Positions 21,501 through 34,500 are shown, counted from the stretch's first letter. The stretch: 64,000 nt of DNA from Mytilus trossulus (GCF_036588685.1 NC_086386.1:21534931-21598930), one strand, 5' to 3'. A program made the numbers and translations. The notes: generated by a model not told the origin, from the letters alone.

Positions 21501-22832
21501 ATTTTAGTTCTTTCTGTCGTTGGATTTCGGTTACTATGGAGTGCGTCTCCCATCTTCTTTTATTTAATGTATCAATCAGAGAAACTGTTGGTTCTAAATT
21601 CAGCGATTAAAACACCATGGCAGACCATCGCCTGTTGGCCCAATACTAGTAATGTTCATATTCAGATATCAGCGATTAAAACACCATGGCAGACCATCGC
21701 CTGTTGGGCCAATACTAGTAATGTTCATATTCAGATATGTAGTGTGACCACTTTAATTGAACACTAAGAGATAACGGTACAGATAAAACCCATTAATTGA
21801 AATGAATTTCATTTCAAGCCCACTGTTACTTCGCTAAATTTAGAGTTGTAGTTCATGGTGATCTTCGTAACATTAATGACTTATAAACTGGTGTGTCCCT
21901 TCTGTATCTTTCGCTTCTCGTTAACATTGCGAATACGCAGTATTTAGGAGGCATTAAAGAGTTATAGCAAAGACTGGTTAGGCACGAGTTAGAGGGATGG
22001 GTACGGATGGGGAGTGTAACCCTGTGAACAAGAATGTTATAAATCCCACACAGATTGTCGTTCTTGAGCATATGCAAGGTTCGTAATTAGGAGGTTTGGC
22101 TAGCTATAAAACTCGGTTCAACCCATCATGTTCTTTGAAAAAAATGTCTGTACCAAGTGAGAAATATGAAAGTTGGAGGCTATTGGTTTTGTGTGAATTA
22201 GCTTTTGATTTTACGATTTTATCGGAGACTTTCCGTGTTGAATTTTCTTCGGAGTTCAGTATTTTTGTGATTTTACAATTTTCTATACGTTCTGCATCAA
22301 CTCTAACGTTTGTGTTTCTAGTTGTTATGGACTACTTTTATGAATTTACCTTGAAGTTCGGTAATTTTGTTATTTTTATTTATATTATGTGTTTATTTAT
22401 ATCACATTAGCATATGTTTTATCTCGATACACATGCAATACTAGCCACTGGATATTTAACACCATGCAATCTATCATCATTGTCATCATTTTCTTATAAG
22501 TTTGAATTTCTGTCTTAGTGTTCATCTTTTTGTTTCGTTTCAGCTTGGTTATTCAGGGAATTGAATGTTCTGTCAATAAAACGACTGAGTACGGATGTTC
22601 CGATGAGTTTCGTGATTTTCTGATACATTCATCATATGTCCGATTACCAATTGAGTGTCGTGAATTGAATTCAACGACATTGAAATGGCTTGACATTTAT
22701 CAGGAAATACCAGACAGTCTTCCCGAACCACCAGTCACTAACTCTTCTAACGTGTATAGTTATATCGGGGCATGCTTTATTACAATATCCAGCCTGTTAT
22801 TGGTTTTCATAGCAAAATACACCAGTGACTGA
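18491..22832 (+). CDS. Cysteine-rich secreted or membrane-anchored glycoprotein, five exons (unrecognised family)
   Basis: Exons 18491-18536, 18834-18984, 19395-19528, 19791-19941 and 22544-22832 join in frame to about 256 aa, with GT..AG at every intron and phases 1, 2, 1, 2. The protein starts with a hydrophobic signal (MHFFGLPFGIIIIFC). Twelve ectodomain cysteines follow, at about residues 28, 38, 63, 74, 82, 106, 118, 134, 160, 169, 179 and 199. There are N-glycosylation sites (NVT, NKT, NST, NSS), a Pro-rich stalk, and a hydrophobic segment at 234-251 ending in KYTSD. That end fits a type I membrane anchor or a GPI signal. The cysteines fall into two six-cysteine modules: exons 2+3 and exons 4+5. 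I do not recognise the family and infer no function beyond an extracellular, disulfide-rich protein. Exon 1 is the least certain part; exons 2-5 have strong splice sites (three GTAAGT donors). Intron 4 is loaded with repeats. Confidence 0.72.
18834..18984 (+). CDS. Cysteine-rich glycoprotein gene, exon 2
   Basis: Acceptor TTTATTTTTTCAG and donor AG|GTAAGT. Encodes cysteines 1-3 (spacing C-x9-C-x24-C). Phase 1 in, phase 2 out. The reading frame stays open through the exon and the next exon continues it. Confidence 0.8.
19395..19528 (+). CDS. Cysteine-rich glycoprotein gene, exon 3
   Basis: Acceptor ..ATCATTGCAG and donor G|GTAAGT. Encodes cysteines 4-6 (C-x7-C-x23-C) and the NVT glycosylation site. 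It contains no ATG-led open frame of notable length and shows only when the splice sites are read. Confidence 0.8.
19791..19941 (+). CDS. Cysteine-rich glycoprotein gene, exon 4
   Basis: Acceptor TTTGTATTTCAG and donor AG|GTAAGT. Encodes cysteines 7-9 (C-x15-C-x25-C) with a tryptophan-rich stretch (MGDWNWQRFC). At 151 nt it has the same length and phases as exon 2, which supports an exon-pair duplication. Confidence 0.8.
20165..20790 (+). mobile_element. Penelope-like element, 3' fragment in intron 4 (family P1)
   Basis: With frame breaks, translates to the C-terminal end of a Penelope-type reverse transcriptase (VPAYEVYISQLIQYSRA, then RKLLN, then KFYGRHHELVDRYGITVSQM). The P1 3' block follows (GGGTGCCACATGTGGAGCAG). 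The GIPMG and YIDD regions are missing. The open frames at 20513-20823 are parts of this fragment. Confidence 0.75.
20800..21190 (+). repeat. Interspersed repeat R1, diverged copy
   Basis: Shares GATGAATGTTTCGTCCTCGAGTGTGTTGTCATCCCAGTAGTCGGCATTG-type blocks with the R1 bodies at 3895 and 12010. It ends in a decayed tail (GATATGTAGACAGTCTCGCATCTGGCG near 21123, then AACCTGGTACCTTTG). Confidence 0.55.
21601..21738 (+). repeat. 69-bp tandem duplication, two copies
   Basis: 21601-21669 and 21670-21738 are identical except around GTTGGCCCAAT versus GTTGGGCCAAT. The unit is a multiple of three, so the enclosing open frame (21477-21767) survives. That alone is not evidence of coding. It lies in intron 4 of the cysteine-rich gene. 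Confidence 0.9.
22085..22290 (+). repeat. Repeat R2, partial copy in intron 4
   Basis: GAGGTTTGGCTAGCTATAAAAC, TTCAACCCATCATG, TGTCTGTACCAAGTGAG and GGAGTTCAGTATTTTTGTG match 41625-41800. The open frame 22096-22410 starts in this repeat and is not a gene. Confidence 0.6.
22544..22832 (+). CDS. Cysteine-rich glycoprotein gene, exon 5 (terminal)
   Basis: Acceptor TTTTGTTTCGTTTCAG. Encodes cysteines 10-12 (C-x9-C-x19-C), three N-glycosylation sites, the stalk (IPDSLPEPPVTNSSN) and the hydrophobic C-terminus. It ends at TGA 22830-22832. An AATAAA lies 80 bp downstream. Confidence 0.82.
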
Positions 22833-22911
22833 TGTTATGTCATTCTAAGTATTAGTGTCCGAATGATCGTCCATCTTTCCTGTTGAAGATCTCTTTTAAC
22901 GTTTTTTTTCA

Positions 22912-22917
22912 AATAAA
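22912..22917 (+). promoter_or_regulatory. Candidate polyadenylation signal of the cysteine-rich gene
   Basis: AATAAA 80 bp after the TGA stop of exon 5, the first such hexamer downstream. Placement is typical, but the motif is common in AT-rich sequence. Confidence 0.45.
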
Positions 22918-25900
22918 AGGAAAGACAACCTTTAATTAAACTATGTTTTCGTGCAGTGTCTTGTCACTGATAGCTATTGTATTATAAAATTTAAGATAGT
23001 AAATTAAATTAGAAACTAGAAACTAAGGTTCCAATACCTTCAGAAAAAGTTGTCCTAATTGTTTTTAGGTGCATTTTTTTACGTTATGACTCCTCGTGTA
23101 ATTGTATTCAGGTGTTGCAATGTACACGTCCTTGCCTATCAAATGTTTTGGTTTGAGCGTTTCTGGTTATGCTTAATCAAGAAAAGCACAAAAAATAAGG
23201 TGCCATTTCGTTTCCAATTTATGCCGATTGATTAAAAATTTCAGAAAATGTTTTTTTTTTTTTTAATGAAGCAATGCATTGTTTACAAGGATACCGCAAA
23301 TGCAGTCAACTAATTATAATTCGATTCTCGATGAATTTGAAAACATTTTTCGTTTTTTATTGTTTACTCTCAAGAAATATATGTGGCTATGTAAATAATC
23401 ATTACATTTTTCACGGCATTCGAAATCATGATCTTTAATGTGTTATGCCAGCTGAATGCTGAAATGAACAAAAGCATCTATATCAAATAGTTTAAACAAA
23501 TTGTACAAAAATAAACGACATGTGTATATTGAATAGTTAAATTACATTTTGAAGGCTAGCAACATAACACTATTTTAAAAATGTGGTACAGAAATGTGGT
23601 GAGCTCTTTCAGGCAAAGAATTGTACTTAAAGTTTATTTATTTATGTTTCATTGCTTTAATCACAAAGAACCAAGTCATGAGAATATCAATTAGATTGCA
23701 TTTACCCTTCTGAAGAGGAACAATACTACATGGTTTAATAGATGCCCTACCTTTCTTCTCTAGTGGAGGTAGAAGTTTCTAATCTTTCATTGCTGTCAAA
23801 CTTAACGGAACGACTGTTATATATACTTGTTCTCGTCCTGGGTAGATCTTATTATCTTATTAATATCAAGTTATCATCAGTATCTTATAACAGGTGCGTG
23901 CTTTCATGCTTTTCCTTTAAAAGTAAATTAGCTTAGAATATATACTTACAAAAACAACGAAATTGAACTATACATGTATTGATTGCTTTATAGTTATTAT
24001 TCCTCCAAAACGTTGCTGAAGGGTAAAGTAATGTATTAAAGACACACGAGAGTATAAAGTAAAAATATAAGGTATGATCATTGCCTATGAATAGATTATC
24101 CACTCTAGAGTAAGCTATTATAAATGTCGTACTTTTTAAGACAATGGGCAGCAAATCAAAATAGAAAACTTAAGGCCTGATTTATGCTTAATCATTACGT
24201 GAAATACATTAGCCATTGTCAACCACTGGATTAATAGCCCCTTTGTTGTTAAAGTTACATCTTTATCAAAAGAAAGTGATTGGATTACTGAATCCCCTAA
24301 CCTGGGACAGTTATGAAGACAATATAAGAACCAATTGTAAATATCAGTTGGAAATGGCTTGACTCATCAGACTGGTACAAGGCAACAACAACATTAAAAC
24401 GAGATGACAACACAACGTGTCGATCTAAGAATTATTTCAAATCCTATTTCAGGTCATATTATTAAGTTATCCCTGACTCGAATATCAATAAGAACATCGC
24501 AAAGAATTACGTATAAGCTAAAAATAGGCAGTCTAAGAAATTGATGACCTGGGCTACTGTCAAAATTCTTGAAATATTTTCAGGAATTCATTTTTTAAGC
24601 TGGATAGCAATAAATCAATGTACAATGTACACTGTGATTTCAAATGAGAAACGCAATGGCCTAGGTTTATATATGACCTGAAAAACATAAATATGACAGA
24701 CAGCAACCAAAAATGTGAAGGGAAATTTAACATGCTTCTAAGCTTTAAATCCTCTCCTTAACCCAGCGCGGACGTTTCGCTTTTTGTAATGGACAAATTC
24801 GCTTAAATTTTCATGAAATTAAATCCTTTTAGCTGCTAGGACAATTACGCTTTATCAACATAGCATGCGGGTCATTATGTTAAATGTCTAAAAATTCATT
24901 TGATATAAATTGATTTGCACAATGCATTCAGAAATTCACATACAGCTAAAAGAATCAACATTTCCCCATCATAATTGTATCAGACGAAAACGATAACATT
25001 TAAGACGTTGGATTGGAGTATTTTTACATAACAACCATGACTCTTTTCGAAGACGCTGGTGGTTTAAAAAAACAAATTTCGGTCTTTACAAAATAGAATC
25101 AACTCTAGATAAACCATGATAGTAAAGTTTCTCTGATCATCCGTGCAATGAAATGGACATACCATGCACGAATATATATATATATTTTTTTTTAATTCAT
25201 TACTTGTATTAATTAAGCTGCTTGAATTGAAGAATTAAGGACAACATTTTTAAACTTTCGTTTTCTCTTCAGTTGTCCCAATATTGTTTCCTGATGTTAC
25301 TAGTCAGGAGGGGTTTGTTTGGTTTTTTTTGTAAATTTGGTAAGATTAAGAGTTAAAATATTCTATTCAATTAAGGCCAAGAGCATCATAGTTTAAAGCG
25401 CAAATGTCCATAGTGTTTGGAGCGCAATTAAATTGTCCTTTCGTGTTGCAAAAAGAAAAAAAGAGGGGGGGGAGCGGAAACGTCCTGTGCCCAACACCCA
25501 CATCCCCTCCCCCTTACCAAGACAGTGAGTAACATTGTAGCATGACAACGTCGTGAAAACGCAAACAGTGAAAATTAATTGAAAGGCTAATGCTACATTA
25601 ATCTGGGCATCGGCCGTTCAGTGATAGATATTCTGGATAATGTTTGTGGAGGCGACCAACCTAATGATACATGGACTCATTCGATCGACGCGTTGTCAGG
25701 ACAAACAGCTAATAGAAAACATCAAAGTATTGATATAAGAATACTGAGTGAATGAATTTGCAAAAAAAAAGCATATATATGCTATAGCAACGAAAACATA
25801 ATTACAACATGACAAATGATAAACGGCAGAGATCAATACATATAAACCATTATAGGAAAACAAATAATATTAAGTAACAATATGTGATCTGACTGATCAT

Positions 25901-28357
25901 ACAGATGTTATGTAATAGTCTAAATAAACATTTTTTTATATGTAAAACAGACATTAACTTAACTTGACTTGATAAATCTTCTAATTTAGTTATGTTTGGC
26001 CGAGAACAATATAACTCAAGTAACAACTTTCATGACTTATAAAAATCCTAAACAATAGGTTTTTTGTTAGTCATGTTAGTTAAAATATTAAACAACCAGT
26101 ATACTAGAATTTACAGTTGAAGCTAGTCCAAAGGCATTTCAGGTATCATGAATAAAGTTTACCATCCCGGCATTCTTTATTCTTATATATGATATATATA
26201 TATGTTGAATTTTTTTTTTAGATATGATCATTGGATATTAAACTTACTTATTATGCTTATAAAATGTAGAAGAAATGTTTAAAAAAAAAAACAATAGGCA
26301 AACTCTAATAATATTTTAATGATAATCTCTGATAATAAATAACCGTAAACAGCATGAGTTAAAAAGTATACATTCTAAAATGAAATCATACAATGAAGCT
26401 TTTTTTTTAAATAAGTTAAAAGTAAACCTCTTCCTTTAATTAAAGATGGTATCCATCCAATCATAGATATGTTAAACATATCGTCAAAATCAATTGTTAT
26501 GCCTCAAACGTTTATTTCATTAGTGTACAGATGGGTACGTTGCAAAATGTTTCTGGTGATTAGTTATATATTAAATGATTCCGTAGTGGGCTAATCTGAA
26601 AAGTGTTATATCGATCGATATTTCTTCTTTGTTTCTCGTATTTACATTATTTTGCATGAAAATGGTTTTGAGTATCATAAATTTTACGTTTAAAACCAAA
26701 ATTTATAGATTAAACAACAAAGGCTAAAAAAATATATTATTTTTTTCACGTAAAGAATATTTACTGCGGGCTATTGTTTATCCTTAGCAACGTCAATTTT
26801 AATGGAGGAAATGTGATTTCTTTTTTTTTCTTGTTTATATAGGTAAAATGTTCATAATATATCAAAACTTCAATGACGAAACTATATGTTTATTCAGTTT
26901 TAAAGATAAATGTATTTTTAAATCTTTGTAGTGTCATAAATTAGGTGCAAATAACGCCAATCAAAACAAAAATACGCAAAAAAGATCGGACATCGATAAG
27001 GTACTGTAGATCACATGTCTTTAACTTTAGGGGTTCTTAACCACCTTAAGAGCTATGCTAAGCTTGCCCTTACCAAAGATCAAACCACCATAATCATTAG
27101 ATTTGTTATGTCACCATGTATAGTTCCATAGAGTTTAAACGTTTTGTTTAGGAACACAATTCTTACATTGTCTTTGAAGAAGAACCATAAATGGACGTGA
27201 CACATCATGCACATGAATGACTGTATAACACTGTTATATGAATAACACTTGAAATTTTAATATAAGGACTCAGGACATGATATTGTTTAATTTTATAGTG
27301 TTTTATCTAAAGCAAAAGGTCATTTCTGGAATCCTGTCTTTCACCCGAAAAGAAAGTCAATTTCGCGTGCCTTTATGACATCATTCACCAGAAAGATATC
27401 CCTGCTCTACTAAAAGTTTCCAGCACTTTCATAATCGTCATTCTGTAGGGTAGTATAGAAATAATTAATATTTGGTAAGTAAATAATCGAGATTGCCATT
27501 TGACTACAGAAAGTTGGCCATCCTTTTAGGTTTTTATATCAAAAATATTTAGTGTAGTATCAATCGTTTCCATCAAATAAACATGTTAAATGCTGATTCA
27601 AATAGCTATGTTGTATTTCTCACACATGTTGTTTTTTATCATTGCAACATAGAATGCACAATGCGACACTTGTCACTTGATTATTTAAACTCGAACTCCA
27701 AAACTATAATTTATAAACTTGAATCTTGGTACGTACACATCATTTTGGTTTAAAAATCTGCGCATTAGACGATGGTACAGGCCCTGAAACCGACCTCTTT
27801 CTGTGCACATTTCCCCATAAATTGAATTTGAAAGAAAGTTACGAAATCGTTAAAACTAATCACAAAATACTTACCTTTTACTGTTTGTCCATATAAAAAA
27901 ATAAACAAATTAAACACTATGGCAGCCAAACAATTATTTCGAATTTTTCAGTATTTATCGCAGAATAAGGAAAAAACGTGAATAGCAATATCACTAACAA
28001 CCAAAAAATGGAAAGAATGAAAAAGCGTGTAAAAGTGTTGAAAAGCTTGTACACGCTGTGTGACAAAATCCTCACCTGTAAACCATTGTAAATTTATGTA
28101 TTACACGCGAATAATGACACATGGCATGTATGGTGATGTCTGATTTTAAGTATTGAAGGACAAATAAGCATACAAGTGTAAATACGTCTATTTGGTCAAC
28201 TTGGTGTAAATACATGTAGTAGTGTGTCCAATCTTTTAAGCGGATTTATTTGAGGTAATGTCAGTCATATTTCCATTACCAAACTTTTGATTTGAATGAA
28301 ATGTCAAAACATTGTGTTGAAAATTTCTATTATTTTATAGGTTAGGGAACTGTAAAC
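22918..28357. other. Intergenic, no gene seen
   Basis: About 5.4 kb of AT-rich sequence with no supported ORF. Short open frames (23742-23936, 23933-24154) lack domain features. A G-rich stretch (about 25463-25475) and an (AT)n tract (about 26193-26204) are present. The last bases before 28358 (TATTTTATAG then GTTAGGG..) resemble a splice acceptor. TTC29 may therefore have an untranslated first exon in this interval. Confidence 0.45.
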
Positions 28358-28563
28358 ATGGCGGCGACATTGCCGCCGATAAACAACAGAGGGCAAAATG
28401 GTGTTGGGAATAGAAATGTTTTCATGCCCACTCCACCTAGAGGCCCACCAAGTGGCAGATTACAACCTATTAAGGTACCAGGCAAAGCTGAAAGGGATTT
28501 GTTTTTTAAACAAGAAAAATTAAGACAACAACAGCCTGAACTAAGCAAAAAGCAGACCACAAG
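28358..28563 (+). CDS. TTC29: TTC29 exon 1
   Basis: Start ATG in AACATGGCG context. Encodes residues 1-68 plus two bases (phase 2). Donor AAG|GTACAT. Pro/Gly/Arg-rich, low structural content. Confidence 0.88.
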
Positions 28564-31500
28564 GTACATTGTAATTATTAATCATACTGTTACATACATG
28601 AGTACATATATTTATAGTTGTATACATTATATAAATATATGTTATTATATATAATTAGTACAAAACAATTTGTATATACGTACAATGTAAGAGGTGTGAT
28701 GGTCTTGTTGCATTTGAAACAAGAAACACATTTTTTCTAGTCAATGAAATTAGTTACTACTTTTAAAGTTTTAAAACAAACAGGGTTTAACTCTTGATTT
28801 TTTGTTTATAAAAAAAAAAATCTATATCCAACAAATTAGACCGTTGGTTTTCCCGTTTGAATGGTTTTACACTAGTAATTTTGGGGCCCTTTATAGCTTG
28901 TTGTTCGGTGTGAGCCAAGGCTCCGTGTTGAAGGCCTTACTTTAACCTATAATGGTTTAATTTTTAAATTGTTATTTGGATGGAGAGTTGTCTCATTGGC
29001 ACTCACACCACATCTTCCTATATCTAAATAGATATATATATATACATGTAGATAAAAAACATTAAAAATATGATTTATGTATAAATCCATCACACTTCAG
29101 ATTAACCACTCGGCATTGACTTCAGCCTTTTTTCACCACCAAGCTATATAGCTAGTACACATGCATGATAAAAAATGAAACAGTGCACAATAGGGTGACC
29201 ATCACGGTTCTGAGTTCCATTGGGGTTCAGACTGTCAGAGTCTTACATATATACATGTATCCACATAACTCCAATATCCAACTAAAATCATGTTCATGTA
29301 CTGTTATTAGCAATTATCTATTCAACCACCACTAAATTTTTACTACAAAATCAATATGAATAATAAAGATACAATGTAGATATGGGCATATCATGTCAAT
29401 ATAAAAGTTACTTTAAAATAAAAAATAACTGTAAAGAGGTTATAGCTGCAGTATAATCAACAATAAACTGTTCTATACTGTAAGCAATATAATAAATCTC
29501 CATTAACATTAAACAAGCTTTAAAAAAATGATTTGCTAAAAACTTGAAAAAGATCTTCAAAAAAAGGAAAACACATAGAAATTCTGAAAAAAACAAGTGA
29601 AACGTCACTGAGGAAATGAGAAAAAATAACCATTGACCAAATTCCAGATGTTGGGACAGATAAATTAATTCAAAAAGACAAACTGTATTATGTCAAATAT
29701 CAATTAATTTTGCAGTTTTTATTTTACAAAATAGTTTGATTATAAACATTTTGTATTTATATTTATCTCATATTTTAATAGGTACAGAAATTCATATAAA
29801 CATAACTTGTGCTTAGACATGCTACAAGATGGATATCATAAATCATTTAGTGAACTTTTTGCACTTATAAAACAACAAGAAGAAGAAAGACAAAGACAAG
29901 GTGAAGAGTCATTAATGTGGACAATGGTCATGTTAAAAGACCAACATGAAAAACTGGACATGTTAAAACAACATTTGTGTAAAGCAGAAGAAGCTGAAAG
30001 AAAAGGTATATAATCATGACAATCAATGAAATCTCTGGAATTGATATTAAATAAAATTTAAAAACTGTATTGATTTAAAAGTTTTTTATAGCGTTTTTCT
30101 GAGTTAGTGCAAAGGTAGAAGATGAATGTTAGTAATTAGTAAACTTTATCATGAAACTTCTAAAGATTGTATTTTTCTGTGTCCAGAATCAAAAATATTG
30201 AAAGATTGTTATTTATACTATATCTAGGTTGCAAATAAAATTTCAAGAGCCCAATTTAAGATTTACTGTTTATGGCATGGGAAATGAAATTTTATTGAAA
30301 GTGGGTATGAACTCACAAACTCACTGGTTTTTTGCTTTACTTGCTTGATTAATGAAAGTTATGCTGTAACAAAGATTAAATGATATCAAATAAGCTATTG
30401 ATGATGTATACTTTTTAAAATTGAAAAAAATAGGGAAAAGATATAAATGCTTACATTTAATAACATTTTTTTTCGATTCAGGGATAAGAAAATGCCAAAT
30501 GAGTTACAGAAATATTAAGGCTTAAGAAAAAATACATGTGTTTCAGCTAAACTTACCTACCATAATTTAAGTGCCTACGGTACCCTTCAGATTTTTGTCA
30601 TTTTTTAACATGCACTATTAAAGTCAGATAGTTTCCCCTGTTTGAAAAATTAGATTTTGAAATATTTTAATTTCAAATGTTATGTATTACATCATGAGAC
30701 TATAAGAAATAAATAATGGTAAAGGATAATTTACACTTTATGAACTCATTTGTATGTGATTTATTATTCTTTGCGTTATTTTTCCAGGTGATTTTGGTGA
30801 GGTATACAGAAGTAGATATGAACTTGCCAGATATTTTCAATCAGGTGGAGATAAGTGGTTAGCTGATCATTTTTTTACAACTTGTTTACAAACCAGTGCC
30901 CAGGTCAAAGGTGATAATGGGAAAACACAAGCACAAGGATATTTAAATGTTGGATTAGCTTTAGAGGAACAAGGTAATTCAAAAAACTAATTATATGTGC
31001 ACACCATAAATCATTTTATTGTTGAATATTTTATGTTATAAAAATATAAAACTTGTGGATGAGTCAACAAACATTCCCTTTGGGAAAAAAACTTAGGAAC
31101 TGAAAGATATACATGAAAATAAAAATTCAGGGAAATTATTATTCATGTATAAATGTATCATTAATTGGTTTTAGGCATGTTTTTTCTTGGGTTTTTATTA
31201 TTGTGTATTTTGCTTGACACTTAAGTCCAGAAAAAATATATATAATTGCTACTATATATCAAAATTTTGGAATTATATAGTAGATTTTTATTTTGTATCA
31301 CCCAACAAAAGTAAACCAACAAATAGTCTTATATATTTGTTTGCTGATTTTAAAACTTAACACATTAGATTTATATTAATGCAAACTTCGTCGGGTTGTT
31401 GTCTCTTTGACACATTCCCCATTTCCATTCTCAATTTTATTATGTTTATTGATGAATGTAACAAATTGATATACATATACTTATTTTCTACAGATTAAGT

Positions 31501-34500
31501 TAAGATAATTTGCATACAAACCAAACATAAAATGTTGTAAAAAAATTACCATTCGTTTTTTTTTAGTTAATTGACCCACACTCAAAGACTTAATATCAAA
31601 ATAAACTTATTTTACAAGGTTATGATATATTTTTCTCAACAAGTTTTTTGTATACCTACAGGAGATGTTTTGTCAGCTGCTGAACATTTTGAAGCTTATT
31701 ATAAACTTTCTGTGGACCATAGAGAATGGATACAGGCAGATAACTTAACATTCCACACTGATGCCTGTATCAACTTATGGAGGATTTACTCTTCAATAGC
31801 TGCTAGTATAGAAGAGGAGGATCCACAAGAGTCATTAGATTATTTGATCAAGGCCTTAAAATTAGCAACAGAAAGTAAGTTATTAACCTCCTGGTGCATT
31901 ATTTTATTGCTGTGTTGAAGACCCATTGGTGGCCCTCGACTGTTATCTGCTCTTTGTTTCCCATTGTTGTCTCTTTGAAATATTCCCCATTTTCGTTCTC
32001 AATTTTAATAATTCTAATGCATTTATCAATGATTCTGATTGGTTTGCAATTTAAATAAAATTCTCTATTTATCTGTTGGTAAAGAAGGGTTGCACAAATT
32101 TTGAATTCTGGAATATATTGACATGTAACTTTTTCCAATAATAAGCAAAAATACTCAATCATATCTAGAAATCTTCTGTTTCAAATATCATAACATTCTT
32201 AGGCAAACAGGAACATGGACCAATTATGTATGATTGCAAGCTAGAAACACAATCAGTGTTTAAGACAATTGGGTAAATAGGAAATCATAGTTTCTTCAAT
32301 TTATCTACCCTTGCCTCTACATACTGTGGTATGATCAAAAGGTGTTTATTGTAAAAGATACAATGCAAAAATGAATTATAATGTAATGCTGTGTACATTT
32401 TAGGTCAAGACAAAGAGTTACAAGGAATAGCCTCCTACAGATTAGGTCATGCTTATGAACAGAATGGAGATGGGGAGACTGCTCTATTGGTTGGTATTTT
32501 ACTCTCCTTGTTCAGATTTCTTCTATATTCGGCAATTTGTCAGAGAAATCCTCTAATAACACATATGTAATGTGTTGAGTGAACAAACAAATAAAGTGGT
32601 TGTTGGAAAAATGTGGTTTGGAATTTAAACACCTTAGATTCCAAGGGAATTTGTTTTTGTATTATTTTAGCACAGGATGAAATTGTTATTATCTTCATAC
32701 AAGTTGATATAATGATTTATTGAATATTTTACATATATATCCAGATAAATCAGCAAGATCACTTAAGGTGCTATAAACATATCTTTCATTGTAAGAAAAA
32801 AGTGCCTTTTCTATAACTTTGTCCATAATCATTAAACTATTGAAATACATAGAATAGTGATAGTTTATAACTCAATTGTGCATACCCGTAGCCAGGGCAA
32901 ACCCCCCTTGAAAACAAATAAGCACTGTTAAAGTCAATGTTCTGTTCGAATTGTGACTGTTAAATTCGAGTTTGTGTGAGTCCAACAACCCCCCTTTGGA
33001 CATTCCTGGCTACGGGCCTGTTGTGTATAGGTATTTTTTTCCCCACAGGTAAAGGAATAAGTTTAGTCATTGGTTTTGTTGATTAACTGTATTATTTAAA
33101 TGTTTCATCATTTGGTCTTGCAGTAGTCTGAATGGCAGTCATATCACATCTTAATATTTTTATATTAATTCTTTTTCATTTATTTTTCAGCATTTAAATG
33201 AATATTTGAAAATCTGTACCGCTGAGAGTGACAGTGAAGGAATTGGTAAAGCTTGTGATGCAATCGCAAAGGCTTATGCAAAGTAGGTTTTATTTTTAAC
33301 CAAAGTTATCTACCATACAATGAGCACAAATATCAACACACTACACTCTTCATTGCTTTGAAATATTCCAGAAGGTTTTAAACAAACTATGAACAAAAAA
33401 ATTGAAATTGATGAGACTTAATTTTCTGATTGTGTTTTAAGCACATATTGTGATAATGTTTTCAAACTAACTGATAAGTATATCAGTTAGTTTGAAAACA
33501 TTATACAAATGCAACATTAACGGGAAAGTGGTTAAAATAGATTATAGTATTGTAGATTCAATCAGTTTTATAGATACCACTTTTTGTAGAGTAACATAAG
33601 TAAAAAAGGAGGAGAATATAGTTAATTAAATTCAGAATGTGTCCCCCCACTTCCAATATAAAAATTGTAGTCTCAAAAACTTATGTAATTCAAGGTTGTT
33701 TACATTGAAAGAATTTATTTTACAGACAAGGTAAAGTTGAAGAAAGCATCACCTACCTGAAGAAATTTGTTGAAGTAGCTGAGAAAAGTGGAGAGGAAGT
33801 GGCTCTTAGTAAAGCTTGTCATAACTTAGGAAATATATTTAATTCTCTGGTAAGCTGTAGTTGAATTTAAATAAAATTACAATAGTTATAGGAAGATGTG
33901 GTGTGAGTGCCAATGAGACAAAGCTCCATCCAAATAACAAATTTAAAAAAAAGTAAACCATTATAGGTCAATGTATGGCCTTTAACACAGAGCCTTGGCT
34001 CACACCGAACAACAAGCTTAGAAAGGGCCCCAAAATTACTAGTGTGAAACCATTCAAACAGGAAAACCAACGATCTAATCTTTATTAAAAAACAAGAAGC
34101 GAGAAACACGTATATATTACATTAACAAACGACAACTACTGTACATCAGATTCCTGACTTAAAACAGGTGCAGCACATTTTCAAAAATATAATTGCCTTT
34201 GTTGCCTTTTGTAGCATGTTTTGATCATGAAAAGTTGTGATTTTGATTCCTGAGTGTAGGGTCTAACCAAATACTTGAAAGCTAATATGGTATTTTACTT
34301 TTCTAAGGACATGTCACCAACATAAATTTATCATGTACTTAAAGGTGCCAACTCACTACTAAAAGGAACAAGTGCAAGACAAAACATAAGTCTGCTGATG
34401 CACATTATACATATTCATCCATTATTACAATTATAGATGTTTTATTTTTTTACTATTTTAGGGTCGCTATTCAGAGGCAACAGAATATTTCAGTAAATCT

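Noticed and set aside
21477..21767. 96-aa open frame with a repeated peptide
   Set aside because: The repetition comes from a DNA-level 69-bp duplication inside an intron. There is no domain, splice or codon support.
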